DNA of 35,937 nucleotides, from the NCBI GenBank assembly GCA_937889225.1, contig CALAST010000039.1, forward strand, positions 1-35,937. The letters run 5' to 3'. How positions within the stretch are numbered: the first letter of the stretch is position 1; each line of letters begins with the position of its first letter. Positions 7,891 through 16,386 of the stretch are shown here, in pieces. Below the pieces are notes generated by a model that searched no databases, had not been told where the DNA came from, and was given only the letters and a program-made list of their open reading frames with translations. Source of the stretch: an uncultured Lachnobacterium sp. GTDB taxonomy: Bacteria > Bacillota > Clostridia > Lachnospirales > Lachnospiraceae. A program made the translations under genes and the position numbers.

Positions 7891-9003
7891 TTATTCTAAT
7901 GCACCTGCAACATCTTTCAGTAATTTTCGAATTGGCAGATTCTGTGGGCAATGGCTTTCGCATAAACCACATTCTATGCATGCAGATGCCTTTCCGTTAC
8001 CTTCGGAAGCATGTTTATAGCGGTTTTTATCCATACCGGTTTGTGTTCCCTGAAGCTGTTTGTGGCGGTTGTAGATTTTGAAATATTCCGGAATGGCAAT
8101 CTGCATTGGGCAGTCATCCACGCAGTAGCGGCAGCCGGTACAAGCAATTGCAATGTCATTTCGAATTGTTTCTGCTGCTTCTAAAACAAGTTTCATTTCT
8201 TCTTCGTTCATTGGAACAAAATCTTTCATATAGCTTAAGTTATCTGCAACTTGTGCTTCATTGCTCATGCCGGAGAGTACCATTACGACATGTTCAAGGG
8301 AAGCTGCAAAACGAACTGCCCATGAAGCGATGGAGGCATCCGGTGCATATGCTTTAAAGCGTTTTTCTACTTCCGGATTTACTTTTGCTAAAGCTCCGCC
8401 TTTTACAGGCTCCATGATGAGCACTTTTTTTCCGTGTTTTACGGCAACTTCATAGCATTTTCTGGATTGCACGTTGTCATCTTCCCAATCTAAATAGTTA
8501 ATCTGGAGCTGTACATATTCTACGTCAGGCTGTTCTGTGAGAATCATATCTAAAACTTCTGCACTATCGTGGAAAGAAAAACCAACATGTTTTATTTTGC
8601 CTTCTGCTTTTTTTTGGAAAGCAAATTCAAAGGCTTCAAAGTCTTTTGCTTTTTGGTAAGATTCTTTTCCTAATGCATGGAGCAGGTAAATGTCAATATA
8701 GTCCACACCAAGGCGTTCGAGTTGGTCATCGAAAAATTGTGGCATATCTTCTTTTTTATCAATCATAAATAAAGAGAGTTTATCGGTTATTGTGTAATTT
8801 TCTCTTGGGTAATGTTTTACAACAGCTTCCCGAAATGCAACTTCGCTTTGTTTTCCGTGGTATGGAGCAGCGGTGTCAAAGTATGTAAATCCATTTGCTA
8901 AAAATGCATCTGTCATTTCTTTGGTTCTTGTGATATCAATAGAAGTATTGTCTTTTTCGTCTGTAAGCGGAAGACGCATCATTCCAAATCCTAATTTTTT
9001 CAT
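7891..9003 (-). CDS. Aldo/keto reductase with C-terminal 2[4Fe-4S] ferredoxin domain
   Basis: An oxidoreductase of 370 residues. The TIM-barrel part (about 1-275) has the aldo/keto reductase tetrad Asp 43, Tyr 48 (FDTAAPYHGK), Lys 75 and His 109 (LLHAL). The C-terminal part (about 285-365) carries two four-Cys clusters, CTGCRYCVDDCP and CIECGLCESHCP, typical of bacterial ferredoxins. The fusion is common in Clostridia and probably couples carbonyl reduction to electron transfer through iron-sulphur clusters; the substrate is unknown. AGAAGGA precedes the start. A candidate -10 (TATAAT, minus strand, 9057-9052) lies between two inverted 9-mers (see 9032-9070). It converges with the lipoprotein gene and is divergent from the FAD/Rieske gene. 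Confidence 0.9.
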   Translation of the reverse strand: MKKLGFGMMRLPLTDEKDNTSIDITRTKEMTDAFLANGFTYFDTAAPYHGKQSEVAFREAVVKHYPRENYTITDKLSLFMIDKKEDMPQFFDDQLERLGVDYIDIYLLHALGKESYQKAKDFEAFEFAFQKKAEGKIKHVGFSFHDSAEVLDMILTEQPDVEYVQLQINYLDWEDDNVQSRKCYEVAVKHGKKVLIMEPVKGGALAKVNPEVEKRFKAYAPDASIASWAVRFAASLEHVVMVLSGMSNEAQVADNLSYMKDFVPMNEEEMKLVLEAAETIRNDIAIACTGCRYCVDDCPMQIAIPEYFKIYNRHKQLQGTQTGMDKNRYKHASEGNGKASACIECGLCESHCPQNLPIRKLLKDVAGALE

Positions 9004-9031
9004 GTTTTTTCCTTCTTTCCCTAAATTTTAT

Positions 9032-9070
9032 TATGGTTCATAGTGTTATTTATTATATGATTGAACCATA
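9032..9070. promoter_or_regulatory. Candidate operator flanking the aldo/keto reductase -10
   Basis: TATGGTTCA (9032-9040) and TGAACCATA (9062-9070) are perfect 9-bp inverted arms with centres 30 bp apart, about three helical turns. The minus-strand TATAAT (9057-9052) lies between them. The layout suits a dimeric regulator. No candidate regulator gene is adjacent. Confidence 0.5.
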
Positions 9071-9394
9071 TCTATTTTCTGAATAGATAACTATAATTGA
9101 GTAAATTTTGAAAATTGCACAAATACATAAAATAAATTCCATATAACATTAGTTGTTTCCCATAAAATATAGTTTGTTATTTTATGCACTTTGTATAAAA
9201 TTAGGTATTTGCTCATTTATAGATATATAACATATTTTACCTTGTCTATTCTTTGTATGCAAGTAATTTATTTTAGACATACTAGGTATTGCGTTGAAGA
9301 AGAAAGTTTTAAAAGAGAGAGTAACTCTACAAACATAAAAACTATCAATAATGAAGCGAGGTTCAACAGATAATGTGAAATATGAGGTGAGAAA
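9071..9394. other. AT-rich divergent intergenic region
   Basis: Very AT-rich DNA between divergent genes. A TATAAA at 9194-9199 could be a -10 for the plus-strand gene, but its -35 is poor. An open frame at 9191-9373 has no ribosome site and low-complexity content, so I do not call it. Nothing else is recognised. Confidence 0.4.
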
Positions 9395-10705
9395 ATGCAT
9401 TCCGTATGGTTAGAAACGGCAGCTTTGCCAAAATTTGAACAATTAGAAAGAAATAGAAAAACTGATGTTTTAATTATTGGTGGAGGCATGGCGGGGGTGC
9501 TTTGTGCGTATCTGTTAAAACAAAAAGGGGCAGATGTGTGTCTGGTTGAGGCTAATGAAATCTGTAGTGGAATTACAAAAAATACGACAGCAAAAATCAC
9601 TTCACAGCATGGGCTTATATACTACAAAATGCTGCGGAAATTAGGGGAGGAAAAAACGCGAATGTATCTGGATGCGAACCAGAATGCATTGCAGGAATAT
9701 CGGAAGTTAAGCGAAAAGATAGATTGCGATTTTACAGAAGCAGATGCATATGTGTATTCTATTTGTAATCGTCAGATTTGTGAAAGAGAGGCAGATGCGT
9801 TAGGACGTTTGGGCATAAAAGCGGAGTTTTTAGAAAAAACAGAATTGCCGTTTACAGTAGCGGGTGCGGTGCGTTTTCCAAAACAGGCACAATTTCATCC
9901 GTTAAAATTGATTGCAGAAATTGCAAAGGATTTACCCATTTATGAACATACAAAGATTAAGGAATTGTGGGAAAATATTGCAATAACTGACCATGGCTAT
10001 ATTACGGCAGACAAAATGATTGTGACAACGCATTTTCCGTTTTTAAATACACATGGCAGTTATTTTTTAAAGATGTATCAGCATCGTTCTTATGTGATTG
10101 CCTATGAAAATGCACAGGAAATGAAGGGCATGTATGTAGATGAGGCACAAAAAGGAATGTCTTTTCGAAGTTATAAGGATTTGCTTTTGATTGGCGGTGG
10201 AGACCATCGTACCGGAAAAAAAGGTGGAAATTGGGAAGAATTAGAAAAGTTTGCAAAGAAATATTATCCAAATGCAAAAGAACAGTATCGATGGGCAACA
10301 CAAGACTGCATGACATTGGATGGCATTCCTTATATTGGACATTATTCTGCAAAAACACCAAACTTGTATGTTGCAACGGGATTTAATAAGTGGGGAATGA
10401 CATCTTCTATGGCAGCAGCACAGATTTTGACAGATATGGTTTTGGGAAACAAAAATCCATATGCGGAGGTATTTGACCCTTCACGCAGTATGCTTCATCC
10501 GCAATTAGCTATGAATATGGTAGAGTCTGCAATCAATCTGCTTACTCCAGCAAAAAAGCGTTGTCCGCACTTGGGATGTGCTTTGAAATGGAATGAACAA
10601 GAACATTCGTGGGATTGTCCATGTCACGGTTCACGTTTTTCGGAAGAAGGGAAGTTAATTGACAATCCGGCGACAGGAGATATTAGAAGGAAGGAGTATC
10701 TATGA
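9395..10705 (+). CDS. FAD-dependent oxidoreductase with short C-terminal Rieske domain
   Basis: A 436-residue protein. The N-terminus has the FAD dinucleotide motif DVLIIGGGMAGVLCAYLLKQKGADVCLVEA (about residues 24-53), followed by a DAO/glycine-oxidase-type fold up to about 350 (LIGGGDHRTG; PNLYVATGFNKWGMTSSM). The C-terminus has Rieske cluster ligands: CPHLGC (Cys 390, His 392) and CPCHGSRF (Cys 408, His 411). Architecture matches B. subtilis YhfW-type proteins, but these are about 500 residues long. Here the usual 40-45 residues between the FAD domain and CPHLGC are missing, so the Rieske fold lacks its first strands. The last 4 bp overlap the start of the YyaL-like gene (ATGA), indicating one operon. 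Substrate unknown. Confidence 0.88.
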   Translation: MHSVWLETAALPKFEQLERNRKTDVLIIGGGMAGVLCAYLLKQKGADVCLVEANEICSGITKNTTAKITSQHGLIYYKMLRKLGEEKTRMYLDANQNALQEYRKLSEKIDCDFTEADAYVYSICNRQICEREADALGRLGIKAEFLEKTELPFTVAGAVRFPKQAQFHPLKLIAEIAKDLPIYEHTKIKELWENIAITDHGYITADKMIVTTHFPFLNTHGSYFLKMYQHRSYVIAYENAQEMKGMYVDEAQKGMSFRSYKDLLLIGGGDHRTGKKGGNWEELEKFAKKYYPNAKEQYRWATQDCMTLDGIPYIGHYSAKTPNLYVATGFNKWGMTSSMAAAQILTDMVLGNKNPYAEVFDPSRSMLHPQLAMNMVESAINLLTPAKKRCPHLGCALKWNEQEHSWDCPCHGSRFSEEGKLIDNPATGDIRRKEYL

Positions 10706-12915
10706 AAAATCACTTAGCAAATGAAACAAGTCCATATTTGCTGCAGCATGCCGAAAATCCGGTTGCGTGGTATCCATGGTGTGACGAAGCATTTATACGT
10801 GCAAAAAAAGAGGATAAGCCAATATTTTTAAGTATTGGGTATAGTACATGTCATTGGTGTCATGTGATGGCACATGAAAGTTTTGAAGATAATGAAATTG
10901 CAGATATATTGAATCAACATTTTATCTCTATTAAAGTGGATAAAGAAGAACGTCCTGACATTGACAGTATTTATATGTCTGTTTGTCAGGCACTTACCGG
11001 AAGTGGAGGATGGCCCACTACGATTTTTATGACACCGGAACAAAAGCCGTTTTTTGCAGGAACATATTTTCCAAAAAACACAAAGTATGGTCAAATTGGT
11101 TTTCGGGAATTACTTCAGATTATAAATGCGAAATGGAAAAAAGAGCGAAAAGATTTGGTGGATTCTGCGGAAGAAATATTGAAAGCAGTAAATGAAAGAT
11201 ATCAGAGAAAGCCGCAAAATAAAAAAGAAAATGCAGGAAATGAAAGAAAGCAAAGAAATATAATCATAAATGAAAATATAAAACAAAAGAATATAATGAT
11301 ACAGGAATTGGAAAAACAAGAGGAAAGAATGCCGGAAGATAATGCGTATTTACTTGAGTATGCAACAACCATATATAAAAGAACTTTTGACAAAGCAAAT
11401 GGTGGTTTTGGCAATGCACCGAAATTTCCGACACCACACAACTTATTATTTTTAATGCGGTATTATGAGAAACATAATGAAAAAGAAGTGATGCAGATGG
11501 TGGAAAAAACATTACAGCAAATGTATCGAGGTGGAATTTTTGACCATATTGGAGGTGGATTTTCACGTTATTCTACGGATGATTATTTTCTTGCACCGCA
11601 TTTTGAAAAGATGCTGTATGATAATGCGCTCTTGCTGCTTGCTTATGCTAAAGCCTATCAGCTTACGAAATGTGAAGTGTATTGTGATGTGGCCAAGAAA
11701 ACAGCAAACTATATTTTGCAGGAAATGACCCATTCAAGCGGTGGATTTTACAGTGCACAGGATGCAGATAGTGAGGGAATTGAAGGAAAGTATTACTTGT
11801 TTGAGCCACAGGAAATAAAAACAATTTTAGGGGATGCGATTGGTCAAAAATTTAATGCCTATTACGATATTACAGAAAATGGAAATTTTGAAGGAAAAAG
11901 TATTCCAAATCTTTTGAAAAATAATCAGATAGAGAATGCTTTTGAACGTAAAACAAATTTTGAAGGAACTTGTATCCATAAGGAAGTAGCAAAAACAGAT
12001 TCGGAGAGTTCATTTTCAAAATATATGTCATCCTTATACACATATCGAAAAAATCGTTATCGATTGCATTTAGATGATAAAATTCTTACGGCATGGAATG
12101 GGCTTATGATTGCGGCTATGTGTCAGTTATATCGTGTAACAAATAATAAAACTTATCTGGAAGCGGCAAAAAGAGCACAAACATTTATCGAAACAGAACT
12201 TATGGAAGATGGTAGAAATGTTCATAAAATTTCATTAGAGGAAGCAGAGAAAATAACAAAAAGCCAGATAAATACGAATATAGCTAAAAAAAGAAACAAG
12301 ATACAATTATATGTAAGCTATCGGGATGGCAAGCGAGGACAAAAGGCATTTCTGGACGATTATGCAAATGAGATATTTGCATTGATTTCTCTATATGAAG
12401 CAACTTTAGAAAAGGAATATTTACAAAAAGCAGAAGATTTTTGCGATAGGTTGTATGAGGATTTCTATGATAAAGAAGATGAAGGTTTCTTTTTATATGG
12501 GACGGATAACGAACAACTGATTATGAAACCAAAAGAAACGTACGATGGTGCAGTTCCAAGCGGAAATTCTATGATGGCATACAACCTGGTAAAACTTTAT
12601 TATATAACAGAAAATGAAGAATATAAAAATCTGTCAGAAAAACAGTTGGCATTTATCAGCAGGGAAGCAGAAGCATATCCAGCCGGTTATGCAATGTTTC
12701 TTATGGCGTTGTTGGATTTTACAGATATTCCGGATACAATCACTATAGTTCCAAAAGAGAAAGATGATTTAGTTGATTTATCATGTAAGATACCGCTTGA
12801 TACGATAGTGCGTATACAAGAGGCAAATGAAGCATATCCAATGAAAAATAATAGTACTACTTTTTATATTTGTAAAGGCAGAAGTTGTAAGCCACCTGTA
12901 AATGAATTGACATGA
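10702..12915 (+). CDS. YyaL-type thioredoxin-domain (DUF255) protein
   Basis: A 737-residue protein. The N-terminal thioredoxin-like domain (about 1-165) starts MKNHLANETSPYLLQHAENPVAWYPW and holds the CHWC motif (Cys 50, Cys 53), a hallmark of the family. An (alpha/alpha)6-barrel related to N-acylglucosamine 2-epimerase follows to the C-terminus (APHFEKMLYDNALLLLAYA; DDKILTAWNGLMIAAM; VPSGNSMMAYNL), ending with CKGRSCKPPV. Two Lys/Asn/Glu-rich stretches, at about 168-205 and 515-545, look like surface insertions not usual for the family. It overlaps the upstream oxidoreductase by 4 bp and is probably a redox partner of it. Biochemical function is unproven in the family. A strong terminator follows. 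Confidence 0.9.
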   Translation: MKNHLANETSPYLLQHAENPVAWYPWCDEAFIRAKKEDKPIFLSIGYSTCHWCHVMAHESFEDNEIADILNQHFISIKVDKEERPDIDSIYMSVCQALTGSGGWPTTIFMTPEQKPFFAGTYFPKNTKYGQIGFRELLQIINAKWKKERKDLVDSAEEILKAVNERYQRKPQNKKENAGNERKQRNIIINENIKQKNIMIQELEKQEERMPEDNAYLLEYATTIYKRTFDKANGGFGNAPKFPTPHNLLFLMRYYEKHNEKEVMQMVEKTLQQMYRGGIFDHIGGGFSRYSTDDYFLAPHFEKMLYDNALLLLAYAKAYQLTKCEVYCDVAKKTANYILQEMTHSSGGFYSAQDADSEGIEGKYYLFEPQEIKTILGDAIGQKFNAYYDITENGNFEGKSIPNLLKNNQIENAFERKTNFEGTCIHKEVAKTDSESSFSKYMSSLYTYRKNRYRLHLDDKILTAWNGLMIAAMCQLYRVTNNKTYLEAAKRAQTFIETELMEDGRNVHKISLEEAEKITKSQINTNIAKKRNKIQLYVSYRDGKRGQKAFLDDYANEIFALISLYEATLEKEYLQKAEDFCDRLYEDFYDKEDEGFFLYGTDNEQLIMKPKETYDGAVPSGNSMMAYNLVKLYYITENEEYKNLSEKQLAFISREAEAYPAGYAMFLMALLDFTDIPDTITIVPKEKDDLVDLSCKIPLDTIVRIQEANEAYPMKNNSTTFYICKGRSCKPPVNELT

Positions 12916-12920
12916 TATAG

Positions 12921-12961
12921 AAAAACTTCCCATTCCAAAGAACAAAATGGGAAGTTTTTCT
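12921..12961. terminator. Bidirectional terminator
   Basis: AAAAACTTCCCATT (12921-12934) pairs perfectly with AATGGGAAGTTTTT (12946-12959). It has T runs on both strands and serves the YyaL-like gene and the convergent sugar kinase gene. Confidence 0.9.
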
Positions 12962-12994
12962 GTGTGTAAAAGTTGAATAGAGATATAGAAATGT

Positions 12995-14080
12995 TTAACG
13001 ATTAATATCAAAGCTCATGTTCATGATATTTTTAATACTCTTAACATCATCTGTAATATTTGCATCACCATGAATAGTATGTTTGATTACGCTGCTGGCA
13101 ACGGCAAAGTTAATCATATCCATTGGGCGATAATGTTTCATCATTGCATAAATTAAACCACTCGCAAATGCGTCACCACCACCAACGCGGTCTAAGATAT
13201 TAAATGTGAACAGACGGCTTTCAAAAGTGTGTCCTTCGTACCACATGAAAGCTTTTAAGCTGTTTTCACTACCGCTATGTGCGTAGCGTACATGGCGAGC
13301 AATACATTTTAAGTTTGGATAGCGTTCTACGAATTTTTGGAATACTTCGTCCTGCTGTTCATAGGTTGGCTGTAATGGAACACCATCTTTCCAATCGCCT
13401 TTGCTATGGTCATTTTCATCTTTCCAGAGGTGGTATGGTTCAATGCCTAAAAGCACATCTACATATGGGAGACATTCGGTACAGAAATCACGAGCTTCTT
13501 CCCATGTCCAAAGTTTGCTTCGGAAGTTTCCGTCAAAACTTACCATAAGTCCTTTTTCTTTTGCTACTTTTAATGCATTGAGAATTAAATCACGACATCC
13601 ATGGGAAAGGGCAGGTGTGATGCCACTAAGATGGAGCCAGTCATAACCTTCCAGTAATTGATGTAAATCTACTTTGTTAAAATCGTATTCAGTAATTGCA
13701 CTATGTTGTCTGTCATAAGTAACTTTGCTGGCACGAATACCATATCCGGTTTCGAGATAATATGTGCCGAGACGGTGGCTTGGAGTTTCTTCCGGTGTGC
13801 TTAAAATCATAGGTGTGCAGTGTACATCATTGCTTCGAAGCATACGAACCGCACTTTTTCCTAAACTGTTGTTTGGTACAACGCTAAAGAATGTACTGTC
13901 AATGCCTAAGTTTGCAAGTGCAAGAGCGATGTTTGCTTCACTACCGCCGTAGCTGGCTTCGAAAGTATTTGCCATACGGATTTTTTCATAGTTCGGTGGT
14001 GTAAGACGAAGCATGATTTCTCCTATGGTAAAAAACTTCGGACTATTGATGTTAGTAAGTAATGGGTTGTAATGTTCCAT
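12995..14080 (-). CDS. PfkB-family sugar kinase, probably 2-keto-3-deoxygluconate kinase
   Basis: A ribokinase-fold kinase of 361 residues. The N-terminal substrate-binding motif is FEASYGGSEANIALALANLG, and the C-terminal PfkB signature DRVGGGDAFASGLIYAM contains the catalytic base Asp 303. The FTIGEIMLRLTPP start and the SEANIA motif resemble KdgK proteins, which phosphorylate 2-keto-3-deoxygluconate in hexuronate breakdown. Other sugars are possible because no uronate genes lie next to it. AAAGGAG before the ATG is the ribosome site. It stands alone: convergent with the YyaL-like gene, and 258 bp from the next gene. Confidence 0.82.
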   Translation of the reverse strand: MEHYNPLLTNINSPKFFTIGEIMLRLTPPNYEKIRMANTFEASYGGSEANIALALANLGIDSTFFSVVPNNSLGKSAVRMLRSNDVHCTPMILSTPEETPSHRLGTYYLETGYGIRASKVTYDRQHSAITEYDFNKVDLHQLLEGYDWLHLSGITPALSHGCRDLILNALKVAKEKGLMVSFDGNFRSKLWTWEEARDFCTECLPYVDVLLGIEPYHLWKDENDHSKGDWKDGVPLQPTYEQQDEVFQKFVERYPNLKCIARHVRYAHSGSENSLKAFMWYEGHTFESRLFTFNILDRVGGGDAFASGLIYAMMKHYRPMDMINFAVASSVIKHTIHGDANITDDVKSIKNIMNMSFDINR

Positions 14081-14167
14081 ACGCAGTCTCCTTTATTGAT
14101 ATTTATTTGAGTTCTTCTAAAAAGTATACATGATTTAACCGAATAGCTACGATAGAAGCTATGGGGT

Positions 14168-14204
14168 TATGAGCAAGTAGAAGCAGATTGTGAATATTCA
14201 CTTA
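14168..14204. repeat. Interspersed palindromic repeat, copy 2 (diverged)
   Basis: Shares TATGAGCAAGTAG with copies 3 and 4. The core here reads AGATTGTGAATATTCA and contains the palindrome GTGAATATTCAC. It lies between the sugar kinase gene and tlpA. Confidence 0.6.
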
Positions 14205-14244
14205 ATTTACCACTATTGTAACAGAAAAATGCGTCTATGAAAAG

Positions 14245-14296
14245 GAAAAAGAAAAATTGTCTGAAAAAAGGAACAATAATGGCTACTGTTCAGACA
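14245..14296 (-). terminator. Probable terminator of the tlpA-like gene
   Basis: On the minus strand, TGTCTGAA (14296-14289) pairs with TTCAGACA (14265-14258), followed by ATTTTTCTTTTT. The stem is 8 bp with a 23-nt loop, so it is moderate in strength. Confidence 0.5.
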
Positions 14297-14338
14297 TTAG
14301 TTAGCATAAGATAGTCAGCCTTAAATGAAGAAAGTGAA

Positions 14339-14941
14339 TCAATCTAAGAGTTCTTCAATATAAGTTTGTAAGGTACTTTCTGACATAGTTCCCATATATC
14401 CATAAGTAATATTTCCATCGCTGTCAATAAACAAGGTTCTTGGAACAGAGGTTATATAATAGGTAATCGCTGCATCCATATCAGTATCGTAGTATACAGG
14501 AAATGTGTAATTGTTTTCATCTACAAAGGCAGATGCATTTTCTACTGTTTCGTCAACACCATCTGTTAAATTTACCATTAAAAAGTGCACTTCGTCTTTA
14601 TATTCCTGATAAAGTTTATCAAATGCAGGAAGTTCTATTTTGCAAGGACCGCACCATGTTGCCCAAAAGTTTATGACAATGGGCTTTCCATAAAAATCAG
14701 AGAGATTTACAGGCGTACCATCTTGGGTATAAACCATGAAATCTGCTGCCGGAATGATTTCTTCGGTGGAAGTATCTTCTGCACTATCGGTAGTTTCAGA
14801 AGTGTTGGAAGAACCGGAGTTATTGTTATTTGCTATATGTTCCGTAGGTGGCTGATATTCTTTGGACAGGTTGTTATAGATAAAAAATGCACCTGTTAAG
14901 ATTAGAATAAAGGAAAGTGATAAAATAAGTGTTTTTTTCAT
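14339..14941 (-). CDS. TlpA/ResA-like membrane-anchored thioredoxin
   Basis: A 200-residue extracytoplasmic thiol-disulfide protein. A hydrophobic N-terminus (about 4-22) acts as a signal anchor, a Ser/Thr/Glu/Asn-rich linker follows (about 25-62), and then the TlpA-like domain with WATWCGPC (Cys 97, Cys 100) and the cis-Pro loop TSVPRTLF. The reduced state is probably maintained by the CcdA-like protein encoded just upstream on the same strand. Likely roles are reduction of disulfides outside the membrane or peroxide defence. The AAGGAG site is about 13 bases from the ATG, which is long, so translation may be modest. The gap to ccdA is 135 bp, so the two may share a transcript. Confidence 0.88.
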   Translation of the reverse strand: MKKTLILSLSFILILTGAFFIYNNLSKEYQPPTEHIANNNNSGSSNTSETTDSAEDTSTEEIIPAADFMVYTQDGTPVNLSDFYGKPIVINFWATWCGPCKIELPAFDKLYQEYKDEVHFLMVNLTDGVDETVENASAFVDENNYTFPVYYDTDMDAAITYYITSVPRTLFIDSDGNITYGYMGTMSESTLQTYIEELLD

Positions 14942-15076
14942 GTTGAATATAAATCTCCTTATGTTTTAATGTTTGTAAAACTATCTGTAAATGTAAAAGA
15001 AATAATTATATTTCTATCTGACAGGAACTCGCTTCTTAGTATAGATGTAGAAGGAGTATGTATGTCTTTTATTTTT

Positions 15077-15730
15077 CTAAGAGAATAATGAAAAAATTCG
15101 GTTCATCATTCCAAGAGCCATAAATATCCCCATAATGATTAAAAAGATTCCACACACGATATTAATAATGTGGTAGTGCTTTTTTATAAATGCAAATGCA
15201 GTCTGAAGCTGCTCAATTAATACTGCGGAAAAGAGGAAGGGAATTCCCAGTCCTAAGGAGTAGGTAAGTAGTAAAAGTGCACCTTTTATTGCACCGCCTG
15301 TAGAAGATGCAAGCATTAAAGCAGAGCCTAAGAATGCACCGACACATGGCGTAAGGCTTACCGAATAAATCATTCCAAAGATAAAGGCACTAAAAAGTCC
15401 TTTTACTTCATAACGAGTGCTGTTTCCTTTGAAAAATGGAAGCTGTACAACATTTAGATAGCTTAATCCAAAGTAAATAATAACAAGACCGGATAGGATA
15501 TTTATTATGGTCTGGTATTTTATAAGAAATGCACCAATGCTTCCTGCAAAAACCCCTAATAGCGTGAAGATAATGGTAAAGCCTGTTACAAAAGCAAACG
15601 CATTTAGAAGCGTTTGGTGTTTCTTGTTTGCATTTCCGGCAAAGTAAGAGATGTATAGTGGGAGCATTGGTAGCATGCAGGGAGAGATAAAAGAAATAAT
15701 TCCTTCTAAAAATGTAATTGCGTATTCCAT
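15077..15730 (-). CDS. CcdA-like cytochrome c biogenesis / thiol-electron transporter
   Basis: A 217-residue polytopic membrane protein, about six hydrophobic helices, of the CcdA/DsbD-beta family. It moves electrons from cytoplasmic thioredoxin to outside thiol proteins. The two reactive cysteines are in ISPCMLP (Cys 18) and LTPCVG (Cys 129). I set the start at 15730, where AGAAAGGA precedes the ATG and the protein begins MEYAITFLEG as in the family; the frame stays open 267 bases further upstream, but that stretch is an AT-rich, Ile/Tyr/Phe-rich non-homologous translation crossing repeat copy 3. The partner TlpA-like gene follows on the same strand. Confidence 0.88.
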   Translation of the reverse strand: MEYAITFLEGIISFISPCMLPMLPLYISYFAGNANKKHQTLLNAFAFVTGFTIIFTLLGVFAGSIGAFLIKYQTIINILSGLVIIYFGLSYLNVVQLPFFKGNSTRYEVKGLFSAFIFGMIYSVSLTPCVGAFLGSALMLASSTGGAIKGALLLLTYSLGLGIPFLFSAVLIEQLQTAFAFIKKHYHIINIVCGIFLIIMGIFMALGMMNRIFSLFS

Positions 15731-15755
15731 AAAATGTCCTTTCTGATAAAAATAA

Positions 15756-15797
15756 TATGAGCAAGTAGCAAAGCGGATTGCGAATATCCGTTTGAGT
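15756..15797. repeat. Interspersed palindromic repeat, copy 3 (best copy)
   Basis: Contains TATGAGCAAGTAGCAAAGC followed by the core GGATTGCGAATATCCG. The arms CGGAT and ATCCG are inverted around a 7-nt centre. It lies between divergent genes. Confidence 0.65.
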
Positions 15798-15868
15798 ATT
15801 ATGATTATAATATAGTACAGATAAAAAATGAAGCTTTTATAAACGAGAAGTAAAAATTGGAAATAGGA

Positions 15869-16066
15869 ATGAAACAAGATATTGTTGTTTTCCATAAACT
15901 TGCATTGGATGCTTCTTTGCGTGAAGATGCTATTTATTCCGAAGATGCATGGCAAGTATTGAATCCGGATGGATTTATTTATACGGATAGTTATCATGAT
16001 ATTCCAATGGAGTTGTATACGGATGGATATGAAGCGTATTTTTTAAAATCCCCAAAGGCATTTTAA
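15869..16066 (+). CDS. Short hypothetical protein (65 aa)
   Basis: An open frame of 65 residues, acidic and Tyr-rich (contains ALDASLREDAIYSEDAWQ and DGYEAYFLKSPKAF), with no signal peptide, Cys or membrane segment. I do not recognise a family. The ATG at 15869 has only a poor ribosome site; a TTG at 15857 has GAGAAG about 6 bases upstream and may be the real start. The last codons, from about 16046, form the left arm of the 16046-16080 hairpin, and the stop codon lies in its loop. The non-repetitive, protein-like composition argues for a real gene. It may also be a fragment of a longer one. Confidence 0.45.
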   Translation: MKQDIVVFHKLALDASLREDAIYSEDAWQVLNPDGFIYTDSYHDIPMELYTDGYEAYFLKSPKAF

Positions 16067-16080
16067 GGCTTTGGGGATTT
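16046..16080. terminator. Hairpin terminator overlapping the end of the short ORF
   Basis: AAATCCCCAAAG (16046-16057) pairs perfectly with CTTTGGGGATTT (16069-16080). It has a T-rich tail on the minus strand and a weaker one on the plus strand. It also lies 31 bp beyond the end of the convergent XRE gene. Confidence 0.75.
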
Positions 16081-16111
16081 CCATTTATAAAGTAGTTGGG
16101 AAATAAAAAAT

Positions 16112-16348
16112 TTATTTGAAAAATTCCTCAATCGGTATAGACAGAATTTGTGCTAGTCCATAGAGTTCAATATCTGTGACGGTACGAGTCTGGTCTTCAA
16201 TTCGTGAGATAGAGCCCCTGCAAATATAAATTGCCAAAGTTTCCAGTTTGTCGGAAAGCTGTTGCTGGCTCATATTCTTTTCGAGACGTAATTTGCGTAC
16301 TTTATGACCAATCATGTTTTTTTGTTCGCTATCAATAATTCTTGCCAT
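16112..16348 (-). CDS. XRE-family HTH transcription regulator (78 aa)
   Basis: A single-domain, Cro/CI-type DNA-binding protein. The HTH_3 fold spans about residues 14-75: VRKLRLEKNMSQQQLSDKL is the first half, SISRIEDQTRTVTDIELYGLAQIL the recognition helix and helix 4. AGAAAGGA is the ribosome site. It is divergent from the WYL regulator and reads away from it. A perfect 17-bp palindrome (16362-16378) abuts its ribosome site, and a second near-perfect copy (16411-16427) covers its likely -35, so it is probably autoregulated. Proteins of this size often act as repressors of neighbouring accessory genes, here the WYL/GTPase cassette; that is inferred from position. Confidence 0.88.
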   Translation of the reverse strand: MARIIDSEQKNMIGHKVRKLRLEKNMSQQQLSDKLETLAIYICRGSISRIEDQTRTVTDIELYGLAQILSIPIEEFFK

Positions 16349-16361
16349 GAAAAATCCTTTC

Positions 16362-16378
16362 TGTCTTGTAACAAGACA
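16362..16378. promoter_or_regulatory. Operator 1: perfect 17-bp palindrome
   Basis: TGTCTTGTAACAAGACA has 8-bp arms around one central base. It sits between the likely XRE transcription start and its ribosome site. Confidence 0.7.
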
Positions 16379-16386
16379 CCTAAAAT

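Noticed and set aside
9191..9373. Small ORF in the divergent intergenic region
   Set aside because: No ribosome site, low-complexity AT-rich translation, overlaps likely promoter sequences.
14143..14162. ATAGCT/AGCTAT inverted repeat upstream of the sugar kinase gene
   Set aside because: Six-base arms in AT-rich DNA are expected by chance, and no promoter element fits it.
15731..15997. An extended N-terminus for the CcdA-like protein
   Set aside because: The added 89 residues are Ile/Tyr/Phe-rich, cross an intergenic repeat, and the internal ATG at 15730 has a good ribosome site and the family-typical start.
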